DNA from: Thiocapsa roseilacustris
GTDB taxonomy: Bacteria > Pseudomonadota > Gammaproteobacteria > Chromatiales > Chromatiaceae
Direction: 5' to 3'
NCBI RefSeq assembly: GCF_041903755.1
Contig: NZ_JBBWVE010000006.1
Location: forward strand, 1-64,000
DNA length: 64,000 bases
Positions 33,983 through 42,157 of the stretch are shown here, one piece after another (the stretch's first letter is position 1; each line of letters opens with the position of its first letter). The translations under genes and the position numbers were made by a program. The notes below the pieces were generated by a model. That model saw only the letters and a list, made by a program, of their open reading frames with translations. It was not told where the DNA came from and searched no databases.

Positions 33983-34426
33983 CTACAACCCCGAGTGCTC
34001 GGCAAGCGCCTCGCGTTTCCGATACACCGTCCCCTGAAAGAGAGCGATCAGGGTCTGCTCATCGTCGAGGATGCGGATCAGGTAGGTGGCGAGCTTGGGG
34101 TTGATCGAGACCTCTTCGGCCTCGGCGACGAGTGTCCCGCCGCGTGCGGCGGTCATGTAGGAGATGGTAACGTTGATCCCGAGCGCGACCGTGCCGTGTG
34201 AGTTGGAGGCGACGGCGAAGACCAGATCGGCCAGGCTGAAGATGGCGGCGCCGTGGACGACGCCGACGGCGTTGCGGTGGTGGTCATGGATCTCGAGCTT
34301 GGCCTTGGCCCGCCCCGGCGCCATCTCCAGAAGCTCGATGCCGACGTGTGCGGCGAAACGGTCCTTGAGAAAGAAGTCCTTCAGATCGGCCTGTGTGAGC
34401 TCGGGGGTCGGCTGGGGGGGCGTCAT
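33983..34426 (-). CDS. PaaI-type hotdog thioesterase
   Basis: The 147-residue protein has the PaaI/YbgC-like hotdog core 'AKLEIHDHHRNAVGVVHGAAIFSLADLVFAVASNSHG', with the conserved Asn, Gly-His-Gly and Asp positions of acyl-CoA thioesterases. Many relatives hydrolyse phenylacetyl- or other aryl-CoA. The start at 34426 was chosen because AGGAGAGA lies just upstream; a longer frame to 34555 adds a proline-rich, unconserved stretch. It is convergent with urtE and divergent from the MlaC-like gene. The substrate is unknown. Confidence 0.82.
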   Translation of the reverse strand: MTPPQPTPELTQADLKDFFLKDRFAAHVGIELLEMAPGRAKAKLEIHDHHRNAVGVVHGAAIFSLADLVFAVASNSHGTVALGINVTISYMTAARGGTLVAEAEEVSINPKLATYLIRILDDEQTLIALFQGTVYRKREALAEHSGL

Positions 34427-34628
34427 GGCTCTCTCCTGCACACCTTGCGGTTCGAATGTTGGCGGATGGGCATGAAACCCCTTCGCCGGACGAGGTGTCG
34501 AAGTATACCGAGCGCGCGTGGGTTTTTCGGTAAGCAGGGTGCGCGGGGCGTGCAATGCGGCGAAAAACCCAGGTGCGCTCGGTCTATGTCCTCACAGGAG
34601 AACGGGCAACCCGATCGGATATTGACCT

Positions 34629-35255
34629 ATGACCCCAGTGAAACATCGCGCCCTTTGGGCGACGCTCCTTTTGTTCCAATGCGCAGTGCTGTTTCCGGCG
34701 ACGGCTTACAGCGGGCTGAACGAGCCACAGCGGATCATCCAGCAGGTCTCGGACGGCCTGATGCGGGTGCTGCGCGAGGATCGGAACCTGCTCAAGACCG
34801 ACCCTGGCTATGTTCATCGTCTGGTCGACGAGCTGTTCTTGCCGCATGTGGATGTCCCGCGCGTCTCGGCCATGGCGCTCGGACCCTATTGGCGGGATGC
34901 GACGCCGGAGCAGCGCCGGGTGTTCCAAGCGGAGTTTCAGCGTCTCTTGATCCAGACCTATGCCTCCGCGCTCGACGCACTCAGCTCATGGGATATCCGT
35001 TTCTTACCCATGCAGTTGGAGCCCGGCGCCACGCGCACGCTTGTTCGCACCGAGATCCAGCAGCCGGGCGGGCAGACCGTGCGGGTGGATTATCGGATGG
35101 CCTTCACCGACGGGCGTTGGCGAGCCTACGACGTAGCGGTTCAAGAGATCAGCCTGCTGGCCTCGTATCGGAATCAGTTTACGTCGGTGGCGCAGCGTCG
35201 CGGCATCGACGGGTTGCTCGAGGAGTTGACGACCCGGAACGACACCCGGCGTTGA
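34629..35255 (+). CDS. MlaC/Ttg2D-family periplasmic phospholipid-binding protein
   Basis: The 208-residue protein has a signal peptide ('LWATLLLFQCAVLFPATAYS') and the MlaC pattern: 'LPHVDVPRVSAMALGPYWRDATPEQRRVFQAEFQRLLIQTYASALDAL' and 'VRVDYRMAFTDGRWRAYDVAVQEISLLASYRNQF'. MlaC proteins shuttle phospholipids between inner and outer membranes. No mlaD, mlaE or mlaF gene is adjacent, so it is either an orphan or its partners are elsewhere. An R1 insertion lies directly downstream. Confidence 0.88.
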   Translation: MTPVKHRALWATLLLFQCAVLFPATAYSGLNEPQRIIQQVSDGLMRVLREDRNLLKTDPGYVHRLVDELFLPHVDVPRVSAMALGPYWRDATPEQRRVFQAEFQRLLIQTYASALDALSSWDIRFLPMQLEPGATRTLVRTEIQQPGGQTVRVDYRMAFTDGRWRAYDVAVQEISLLASYRNQFTSVAQRRGIDGLLEELTTRNDTRR

Positions 35256-35345
35256 CCCGCGGGCGGCTTGCGCGAGCGGGAAGGTTGGTCGCGCTTCCGC
35301 GCCCGCGGGGTACAACCGACATCTGGTTCCTGATGACTTCGACAC

Positions 35346-35498
35346 CTTACCGAGCCAGCGTCGGCGCCAGGGCGTAGGTTGTGCCGAGCCGTGCGAGGCA
35401 CAACCAACCGTTGGCGCAAGTTGTGCTTCCTATCGTCAGCACAACCTACGAGTGTGGAAATTTGCGGAAATCGCCTTACCGAGCCAGCGTCGGCGCCA
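35346..35498. repeat. R1 element bounded by a 25-bp direct repeat of the desaturase gene end
   Basis: R1 occupies 35371-35480 (GGCGTAGGTTGTGCCGAGCC to GCGGAAATCGCCTTA). The 25-bp sequence that begins CTTACCGAGCCAGCGTCG occurs at 35346-35370 and again at 35474-35498. The right copy is the 3' end of the desaturase gene (codons for 'APTLAR' and the stop); the left copy is non-coding. The arrangement is either a long target duplication or a tandem duplication scar. Confidence 0.8.
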
Positions 35499-36663
35499 GT
35501 GCAAAACCGCGCAGGTTCTTGGAGAAGCGTTCCAACGCATGGATTCCGGTCGCCTCGGCCTGTTGACACCAGTCCTGCAGTGCATGAAGTAGTGCCTCCT
35601 GGCTGGGCGCCTTGCGGTCCCAGATCTCCTGCAGACGCTCGCGAAACTGATAGACGGTAGCGAGCGTCTGACTCTTGGCCAGGATTTGCTCCAAGCTGCT
35701 GCGCGCGGCAACGTCGAGTCGTTGCCCTTCGGTCAGGAGCAGTCGTCGCGCACGCCTGACCAAACGTTTACAGTGCTCCGCGTCGCGGCAGAGCTCCTCG
35801 CGCGAGACCGGGCCCATCACCTCTTTCCCGTAGCGGGCAAAGACGTGCATTCGGCTCGTGATGACGGCACGCAGGGTCTCGAGATCCAATTGCGACTTGC
35901 CCTCTACCACCTGCGGGTTGGGTGCGACCCGACGGACCTTCGCCAAGCGCAGCGCCTGCAGGATGCGGATATACATCCAGCCGATGTCGAATTCCCACCA
36001 CTTCGACGAGAGCCGTGCCGAGCTCGGGAAGGCGTGATGGTTGTTGTGCAGCTCCTCGCCGCCGATCAGGATGCCCCACGGGACGATGTTGGTGGAGGCA
36101 TCCGGTGGCTCGAAATTGCGATAGCCGAAGTAGTGGCCGACGCCGTTGATGACTCCGGCGGCGAAAATAGGGATCCACAGCATCTGAACGGCCCAGATCA
36201 CGATGCCGTAGACGCCGAACAGGACGACGTCCAGGATCAGCATGAGCGCGACTCCCTGCCAGGTAAAGCGGCTGTAGAGCCGGCGCTCGAGCCAGTCGTC
36301 CGGGGTGCCTTGGCCGTAGCGCTCGACGGCCGAGCGATCGCTCGCGGCTTGTGCGTAGAGCTCCGCGCCCTCGGTCAAGACCTTGCGCAGACCCAAGACC
36401 TGCGGGCTGTGCGGGTCCTCGGCGGTCTCGCACTTGGCATGGTGGCGCCGATGCACTCCGACCCACTCCTTGGTCACCATCCCGGTCGTGAGCCAGAGCC
36501 AGAAGCGAAAGAAGTGGGAGACCGCCGGATGAAGGTCGAGCGCCCGATGCGCTTGTGCACGGTGCAGATAGACCGTCACGGCGACGATGGTGATGTGGGT
36601 CATGCCGAGCGCGATGAGCACGGCAGAAAAGATGTCGACGTCGAGCAATCCGTAGGGCGTCAT
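35476..36663 (-). CDS. membrane fatty-acid desaturase (acyl-lipid or acyl-CoA delta-9 type)
   Basis: The 395-residue protein has the three di-iron histidine boxes of type 1 desaturases: 'HRAQAHR' near residue 38, 'HRRHHAKCE' near residue 76 and 'HNNHHAFPSS' near residue 214, with four hydrophobic segments around them. It should introduce a double bond into membrane fatty acids at the inner membrane. The C-terminal ~130 residues are a soluble helical extension with many Arg and Gln residues, seen in some bacterial members. The start at 36663 has AGGA upstream and gives the family N-terminus. Its last codons are duplicated on the far side of an R1 element. Confidence 0.9.
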   Translation of the reverse strand: MTPYGLLDVDIFSAVLIALGMTHITIVAVTVYLHRAQAHRALDLHPAVSHFFRFWLWLTTGMVTKEWVGVHRRHHAKCETAEDPHSPQVLGLRKVLTEGAELYAQAASDRSAVERYGQGTPDDWLERRLYSRFTWQGVALMLILDVVLFGVYGIVIWAVQMLWIPIFAAGVINGVGHYFGYRNFEPPDASTNIVPWGILIGGEELHNNHHAFPSSARLSSKWWEFDIGWMYIRILQALRLAKVRRVAPNPQVVEGKSQLDLETLRAVITSRMHVFARYGKEVMGPVSREELCRDAEHCKRLVRRARRLLLTEGQRLDVAARSSLEQILAKSQTLATVYQFRERLQEIWDRKAPSQEALLHALQDWCQQAEATGIHALERFSKNLRGFALAPTLAR

Positions 36664-36745
36664 GGATGTCCTGAAAGAGTGGTGGTGGCATGCCGGTCCG
36701 GTCGTCGACGGACGGCGATCTGTCCCTTTGCCGTTGTCCGGCTCG

Positions 36746-36867
36746 TGCAGCACGGCAGATGTGTCGCGACCGTTCGTTGTCGTTGTCGTAATTGTATCGA
36801 TCGTCGATTACGACAAAGACAACGAAGATGATCTCGGACGGTCTCGGAATCTTCTGCACCGCTCCAC
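36746..36867 (+). repeat. R3 element (GTTGTC inverted repeat), copy 2
   Basis: The element starts TGCAGCACGGCAGATGTGTC, contains GTTCGTTGTCGTTGTCG and its mirror ACAAAGACAACGAA, and ends TCTGCACCGCTCCAC. The copy at 63508-63659 has the same ends in reverse orientation. It lies between the convergent-tail hydantoinase gene and the desaturase start. Confidence 0.8.
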
Positions 36868-38840
36868 TAGGGTTGTCTTCCGACCCCTCTTTGTAGCATC
36901 AGGTTCCCGACCGCGTCCAGATCGGCCCGCCAGCCGGGGGCGAGCCAGGTCGTGGCCAGTGCGTCGGCGATGATCGCCGGGCCGACCAGCGAATACCCTT
37001 CTCCGATGTCCTCGCGGGCCCAGCAGGCGACCGGCGTCGGACATCCGTAGGCCGTGGCGCCTCCCGTCGGATGCCGTCGGACCGATGCGCCGATCGGCGG
37101 CAGCGCAAGATTCGGGATCGGGCCGCGCAAGCGCACCCGCAGATTGACCAGCTCCACAGGGAGATCGAGCCGGTGGCCGTAGCGTTTCCGGTGCTGTCCG
37201 TGAAAGGCGGCGATGGTGTCCACGATGCCATCCCAGGACAGGTTGAGCGTGTGCGATTGGCCGCGGTAGCGCAGATCGAGCGAGCGCTCGACACGCAGGT
37301 CTTCGGGGGCCACACCTTCCTGCTCCAGCTCGGCGATCCCGCTCTCGCCGAGCGCGGCAAGTGCTTCCTCGATCTCGGTATCGCCCACCTCGGCGAGCAG
37401 CCCGAGGCGCGTCCGGGTCAGGGTTCGCCCGGCCGGGGTCACCAGCATCCCGAGTGCGGAGAGGACACCGGCATGCACCGGGACCAAGGCGCGGGTCATG
37501 CCCAGCGCCTCGGCCAGGGCGCAGACGTGCAGACCACCGGCACCTCCGAATGAAGTGAGGACAAAGTCGCGCGGATCCAGACCGCGCTGCACCGAGATGA
37601 CCCGCAGGGCGCGGGCCATATGCTCGTCGGCCAGGCGGATCACGCCCAGCGCGGCCTCCTCGATCGAGAGTCCCATGGCTTTCGCGAGTCGCGCGAGTGC
37701 GGTGCGGGCGGCGTCCGAGTTCAACCGCATGCGCCAGCCGAGGAAGCCGTTCGGGTCGAGCCGTCCGAGCACCAGGTTGGCGTCCGTCACGGTCGGCTCG
37801 GATCCGCCGCGGTCATAACAGGCGGGCCCCGGATCGGCTCCGGCAGACTCGGGTCCGACCAGGAGCATCCCGCCGGCATCGAGCCGCGCGATCGAGCCCC
37901 CGCCGGCCCCGATGGTGTGCATGTCGACCATCGGCAGCGCGACGGGGAAGCCGGCGATGCGCCCGTCGGTGGTGAGACGCGGCTCGCCGTCGACCACGGC
38001 GACATCCGTGGAGGTTCCGCCCATGTCGAAGGTCAGCAACCGCGCGCCACCGGCCTTCGCCGCGGCGAAGGTCGCCCCGGCGAGCCCGCCGGCGGGACCC
38101 GAGAGCAGCAGGCGCGCGGTGTGCCGGGCGGCCTGACTCGCCGTCACCGCCTCCCCGCTGCTCTGCATGACCGAGACCCGCGCCCCGGAAAGGCCGTCGG
38201 CAAGGCGCCCGATATAGCGGGCCACGATGGGCCCGATCCGGGCATTGATCCAGGTGGCGATCCCACGCTCGTACTCGCCGACGAGCGGCAGGACCTCGGA
38301 GGAGCGCGCGACGAACAGACCCTCGGGCATCGCGTCCTTCAAGGACCGCTCGGCACTGTCGTCCAGATAGGAAAAGAGCAGGTTGATCGCGACCGACTCC
38401 GGGGCGAGCCGCGCGACCCTTGCCTTCAGCGCGTCCAGGTCGGCCGCGGTCAGGGGTTCGACCCAGTGGCCGTCGGCGCCGAGACGTCCGCCGGTCTCGA
38501 CACAGAACTCGGGCGGAACGGGCGGGAGCCGTGCCGGCGGCTGGAGATCGTAGAGATCCGGTCGCGCCTGGCGAGCGATGGTCAAGAGATCACCGAGCCC
38601 GCGATTGGCGACATAGAGTGTGCGGACACCCTTGCCTTCCAGAACGGCGTTGGTCGCCACGGTACTCCCGTGGATGACGTGCAAACCGGCCGGATCCAGA
38701 CCCAGCTCGGCGATTCCGCGCAGGATCGCCTGCTCGGGCGCCGCCGGGGTCGAGAGGACCTTATGCGTCTGTACCGAGCCGTCGCGCCAGAGCGCCAGGT
38801 CGGTGAAGGTCCCTCCGGTGTCGATGCCGACGATGATCAT
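36867..38840 (-). CDS. hydantoinase/5-oxoprolinase subunit A (HyuA family)
   Basis: The 657-residue protein begins 'MIIVGIDTGGTFTDLALWRDG', the Hydant_A_N signature, and carries 'IHGSTVATNAVLEGKG', 'LLTFDMGGTSTDVAVVDG' and 'TIGAGGGSIARLDAGG', the acetate-kinase-like ATPase motifs of the family. Family members open 5-oxoproline, hydantoins or related rings with ATP, usually with a HyuB partner encoded next door. No HyuB gene is in the window, so the substrate and complex remain open. It lies downstream of the mrp cluster on the same strand. Confidence 0.88.
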   Translation of the reverse strand: MIIVGIDTGGTFTDLALWRDGSVQTHKVLSTPAAPEQAILRGIAELGLDPAGLHVIHGSTVATNAVLEGKGVRTLYVANRGLGDLLTIARQARPDLYDLQPPARLPPVPPEFCVETGGRLGADGHWVEPLTAADLDALKARVARLAPESVAINLLFSYLDDSAERSLKDAMPEGLFVARSSEVLPLVGEYERGIATWINARIGPIVARYIGRLADGLSGARVSVMQSSGEAVTASQAARHTARLLLSGPAGGLAGATFAAAKAGGARLLTFDMGGTSTDVAVVDGEPRLTTDGRIAGFPVALPMVDMHTIGAGGGSIARLDAGGMLLVGPESAGADPGPACYDRGGSEPTVTDANLVLGRLDPNGFLGWRMRLNSDAARTALARLAKAMGLSIEEAALGVIRLADEHMARALRVISVQRGLDPRDFVLTSFGGAGGLHVCALAEALGMTRALVPVHAGVLSALGMLVTPAGRTLTRTRLGLLAEVGDTEIEEALAALGESGIAELEQEGVAPEDLRVERSLDLRYRGQSHTLNLSWDGIVDTIAAFHGQHRKRYGHRLDLPVELVNLRVRLRGPIPNLALPPIGASVRRHPTGGATAYGCPTPVACWAREDIGEGYSLVGPAIIADALATTWLAPGWRADLDAVGNLMLQRGVGRQP

Positions 38841-38909
38841 GGCGAATGAGGGTCGCGCTCGAGGGCCGCCGGGGTTGCAGAGGCGGAGGCCGATAAGGCT
38901 TCGTGGGAT

Positions 38910-39263
38910 CTAGTCGCCGGCACGGGCGCGGGTACCGCCCAACGGATCCTCGGCCTCGGGCGGCGGCGGTGCAAGCGAGCGCACCCGCAGATGCAGCGCG
39001 GCCTTCGCGAGCAGGTGTGCACTGACCGGGGCCGTGATGAAGAGGAAGAGGGTCACCAGGATCTCATGCAGGCTGAGCCCCTCGCCGCGGGTGCTGAAAT
39101 AGAGCACGGAGGCGATCAGCAACGCCCCGACACCGAGCGTCGTCGCCTTGGTCGGGCCGTGCAGACGCGTGTAGAAATCGCCGAGCCGGGCAAGCCCCAA
39201 TGACCCGATAAAGGTGAAGAGCGCACCGACGACGATCAGAACCGACAACGTCACTTCAAGCAT
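38910..39263 (-). CDS. mnhG: Na+/H+ antiporter subunit G
   Basis: The 117-residue protein has three hydrophobic helices with the MnhG/PhaG pattern 'GSLGLARLGDFYTRLHGPTKATTLGVG' and 'EILVTLFLFITAPVSAHLLAKAAL'. It is a small subunit of the Mrp antiporter in the inner membrane. It is separated from mnhF by 204 bp that contain a double R2 stem-loop, so its expression may be uncoupled from the rest of the cluster. Confidence 0.9.
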   Translation of the reverse strand: MLEVTLSVLIVVGALFTFIGSLGLARLGDFYTRLHGPTKATTLGVGALLIASVLYFSTRGEGLSLHEILVTLFLFITAPVSAHLLAKAALHLRVRSLAPPPPEAEDPLGGTRARAGD

Positions 39264-39468
39264 TCAATCGCGTCCTCGGCGTGATGGATAGAGGCTGTAC
39301 CGGATCATACCCACGTGGCCCCATCAGAGCATGGAGTCGACGCGATTGAAGAAAAATCAGAAAGAATTAAACATCATGAAAGCGCGTCAGCTCCAACGCA
39401 CACAGATGACCACGACGCTCGCCAAACCCTCGAACATGACACAAGTCCACCAAAAGACGCGCTTTCAT
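39263..39468. repeat. R2 stem-loop pair (F1 + F2) between mnhF and mnhG
   Basis: F1 has perfect arms TTCAATCGCGTC (39263-39274) and GACGCGATTGAA (39339-39350) around 64 nt. F2 has perfect arms ATGAAAGCGCGTC (39376-39388) and GACGCGCTTTCAT (39456-39468) around 67 nt. The 25-bp spacer is AT-rich. The arms of F1 and F2 differ from each other and from D and E, yet both remain fully paired. The outer ends touch the mnhG start and the mnhF stop. Confidence 0.88.
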
Positions 39469-39737
39469 CACTCGATGATATCGCCGCGCAGCAGATATTT
39501 GCAGAGCGCCACCGTACCCACGAAACCCATCATGGCGATCAGAAGCGCGGCCTCGAAGTACAGCGAGCTGCTCAGATGGATCCCGAGCAGGACCAGCAGG
39601 GCGATCGTGTTGATGTAGAGGGTGTCGAGCGCCAGGATGCGGTCCGGTTTGTCCGGGCCCCGGAGCAGGCGCCAGAGGCTCAGCAGCAGCGCTGCGGAAA
39701 CCAGTGCGAAGGCGATGGAGACGGCAATGCTCAGCAT
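39468..39737 (-). CDS. mnhF: Na+/H+ antiporter subunit F
   Basis: The 89-residue protein has three helices and the MnhF/PhaF pattern 'LLRGPDKPDRILALDTLYINTIALLVLLG' and 'FEAALLIAMMGFVGTVALCKYLLRGDIIE'. The ATG at 39737 overlaps the 3' end of mnhE by 7 bases, supporting coupling. A longer frame upstream is the out-of-frame shadow of mnhE. Confidence 0.92.
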   Translation of the reverse strand: MLSIAVSIAFALVSAALLLSLWRLLRGPDKPDRILALDTLYINTIALLVLLGIHLSSSLYFEAALLIAMMGFVGTVALCKYLLRGDIIE

Positions 39738-40225
39738 GGCTCGAAGACCTCTTTGATCGGTGCCTCGTAGCGGCGCTTGATCTCTGCGATCAGTGCGTCG
39801 GGGTCTTTGACCTTCAACCCGTGCACGACCAGTTGGCTGCGATCCGGGCTGAGCCAGGCCGAGACGGTGCCCGGCGTCAGAGAGACCGTGTTGGCGAGCA
39901 GGCTGATCCCGAGATCCGTGCGCAGGGCGAGCGGCACGCGGACGAAGGCCGGCTTGACGTGTTTCGGGCCGCCCAGGATCAGTGCGGCGACCGCGAGATT
40001 GGCGATCAGGATGTCGTACATGACGACCGCGAGAAAGCGCATCAAGGTCAGTGGTTTGTGGATCCTGACTCGCTCCGGCCAGAAGCGCAGCGTGAAAACC
40101 GGGATCGCCCATCCCAGGAGAAGTCCCAAGAGGATCTGACCGGGCGACAGGCTGTTGACCAGCAGGAGCCAGATGACAGCCAGTACCGGCGTGAGGATCG
40201 GATGGGGCAGCAGCCTGAGCTTCAT
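39731..40225 (-). CDS. mnhE: Na+/H+ antiporter subunit E
   Basis: The 164-residue protein has an N-terminal hydrophobic segment pair and the MnhE domain 'ANTVSLTPGTVSAWLSPDRSQLVVHGL'. The ATG at 40225 gives the usual MnhE N-terminus 'MKLRLLPHPILTPVLAVIWLLL'. It lies 16 bp downstream of mnhD and overlaps mnhF. It is a structural subunit needed for assembly of the Mrp complex. Confidence 0.92.
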   Translation of the reverse strand: MKLRLLPHPILTPVLAVIWLLLVNSLSPGQILLGLLLGWAIPVFTLRFWPERVRIHKPLTLMRFLAVVMYDILIANLAVAALILGGPKHVKPAFVRVPLALRTDLGISLLANTVSLTPGTVSAWLSPDRSQLVVHGLKVKDPDALIAEIKRRYEAPIKEVFEPC

Positions 40226-40241
40226 GGTTGATGCACTCCGC

Positions 40242-41774
40242 TCATACGCTTCGGGGGTCGCCCAGTACGGCCCGGATATAGACACCCGGCTCCAGGAGCT
40301 GCTCGGCGGTTGCACGGGTGTAGTCCGACAAGGGGCCGGCCAAGACGACCAGCGTGACGCAGAGCAGCAGCAGGCCGATGATCGGTAAGAGGCGGCCCCA
40401 ATTCGGGCCGATAGTGGATCGGCCGGGCGCCCCGGTCCGCTCGATCACGCCCTCGGCGCGGTAGAACAAAAGGCTGCCGCTTCGCGCCAGTGCGATGACG
40501 CCGAAAAGACCGGCGCTCAGGATAACGCCGAACACCCAGGGCATGCTCGGAAGACCCACCGCGGCGTTCAGCACCATGTATTTGCCGACGAATCCAGACA
40601 GAGGCGGCAACCCGGACACCAGGATGGCGGTGATGAAGAAGAAGGCACCGACCAGGTTGGCATTGGCGATCACCGGTCCCGGATCGAGGCGATCCGCAAG
40701 CATGCCGCGTCCCATGGCGATCATGTCCGCCAGGAGAAAGAAGGCCGCTGCGGCGAAGGTGCTGTGCGCCAGATAATAGAGACCGGCACCGATGCTCGCC
40801 TCGGTCCCCAGTGCGAAGGCCGTCAACAGAAACCCCACGGACACCACCACCAGATAGGCGACCTGCCGGCGCAGCTCGTGCGCGGCGAGCACGCCCAGGG
40901 TGCCGATCACCATGGTCGCGAGCGCGAGCGGCAACAGCCAGGGGCCGATCAGATTCGCGACCGGACCGGCCTCGGCGCCGAAGATCAGGGTATAGACCCG
41001 CAGGATGCTGTAGGCGCCGACCTTGGTCATGATCGCGAAGAGCGCGGCCACCGGCGCCGATGTCGACGAATAGGCCGCGGGCAGCCAGAGATAGAGCGGG
41101 ATCAGTGCCGCCTTGAGCGCAAACACCACGAACAGCAGGAGCCCGGCCGCGCGCACCACGCCGAGGTTTTCCGGCGGTGTCGCCGCCGCCTTCACCGCCA
41201 GGTCCGCCATGTTGAGCGTCCCGAGGATGGCGTAGAGGGTGCCGACCGCGAACAGAAAGAGCGTGGACCCCGCCAGATTCAGGGCGACGAAGTGCAGCCC
41301 GGCGCGCACCCGGTTCGCCCCGCCGCGATGCAGCAGCAGCCCGTAGGAGGCGAGCAGCAGGATCTCGAAGAAGACGAAGAGGTTGAACAGATCGCCGGTC
41401 AGAAAGGCGCCGCTTAGACCGAAGATCTGGAGCTGGAAGAGCGGATGGAAGTGCCGGCTTCCGGCATCCGTGCCGCGCACGGCGTAGAGCATCGCGAAGA
41501 AGGCGACCAGGCTCGTGATGAGCAGCATCCAGACGCTCAGACGATCCGCGACCATGACGATCCCGTAGGGTGCCGGCCAGTTGCCGAGCGCATACACCAG
41601 GATCTCGCCCCCGGCGACACGCTGAACCAGCAGCGACACCAGCAGGATCTGCACGACGAGTGCGATGAGGTTCAGGACGCGGCGCACGCGCAAAGGCATG
41701 ACGCGCCGTACCAGCAGCAACAAGGTGGCCACCAAAAGCGGGAAGAGGACCGGCGCGATGACCAGATGATTCAT
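40242..41774 (-). CDS. mnhD: Na+/H+ antiporter subunit D
   Basis: The 510-residue protein is a NuoN/NuoM-like proton-translocating subunit with about 14 membrane helices; conserved blocks are 'FNLFVFFEILLLASYGLLLHRGG', 'AALFAIMTKVGAYSILRVYTLIFG' with the buried Lys, and 'VSGLPPLSGFVGKYMVLNA'. With subunit A it forms the ion-translocating core. Its ATG overlaps the mnhC stop. Confidence 0.94.
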   Translation of the reverse strand: MNHLVIAPVLFPLLVATLLLLVRRVMPLRVRRVLNLIALVVQILLVSLLVQRVAGGEILVYALGNWPAPYGIVMVADRLSVWMLLITSLVAFFAMLYAVRGTDAGSRHFHPLFQLQIFGLSGAFLTGDLFNLFVFFEILLLASYGLLLHRGGANRVRAGLHFVALNLAGSTLFLFAVGTLYAILGTLNMADLAVKAAATPPENLGVVRAAGLLLFVVFALKAALIPLYLWLPAAYSSTSAPVAALFAIMTKVGAYSILRVYTLIFGAEAGPVANLIGPWLLPLALATMVIGTLGVLAAHELRRQVAYLVVVSVGFLLTAFALGTEASIGAGLYYLAHSTFAAAAFFLLADMIAMGRGMLADRLDPGPVIANANLVGAFFFITAILVSGLPPLSGFVGKYMVLNAAVGLPSMPWVFGVILSAGLFGVIALARSGSLLFYRAEGVIERTGAPGRSTIGPNWGRLLPIIGLLLLCVTLVVLAGPLSDYTRATAEQLLEPGVYIRAVLGDPRSV

Positions 41775-42157
41775 TCGCGCTTCCCCCCCCGGGTGTCGCG
41801 GGCGTCGCCGCTGTCGAGTCGTCCGTCCACCTGATCCGTCCCCAGCTCGCCCCGCGCCTTGAGTGCCAGCATGATGAGGAAGGCGGTCATGCCGAAGCTG
41901 ATGACGATGGCGGTCAGCACCAGTGCCTGAGGAAGCGGATCCGTATAACCGGTGGCCTGATCCGAGATCACTGCGGGCAGACCGACGGTCAGGCGCCCGG
42001 TGACGAAGAGGAACAGATTCACGGCGTACGACAGCAGGGTCAGCCCGATCACCACAGGGAAGGTCCGCGCCCGCAGTGCCAGGTAGACCCCGCAGGCGGT
42101 CAAAACACCGATGATCACGGCGATCAGGGCTTCCATCGACAACAGTTCGTTAAGCAT
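41771..42157 (-). CDS. mnhC: Na+/H+ antiporter subunit C
   Basis: The 128-residue NuoK-like protein has three helices: 'EALIAVIIGVLTACGVYLALRARTFPVVIGLTLLSYAVNLFLFVTGRL' and 'PLPQALVLTAIVISFGMTAFLIMLALKA'. The ATG at 42157 overlaps the end of mnhA by 8 bases. The short charged tail after the last helix is variable in the family. Confidence 0.93.
   Translation of the reverse strand: MLNELLSMEALIAVIIGVLTACGVYLALRARTFPVVIGLTLLSYAVNLFLFVTGRLTVGLPAVISDQATGYTDPLPQALVLTAIVISFGMTAFLIMLALKARGELGTDQVDGRLDSGDARDTRGGKRE

Noticed and set aside
34253..35377. A 374-residue plus-strand frame across the thioesterase start and the MlaC-like gene
   Set aside because: It crosses two well-supported genes and an R1 boundary and has no recognisable domain.
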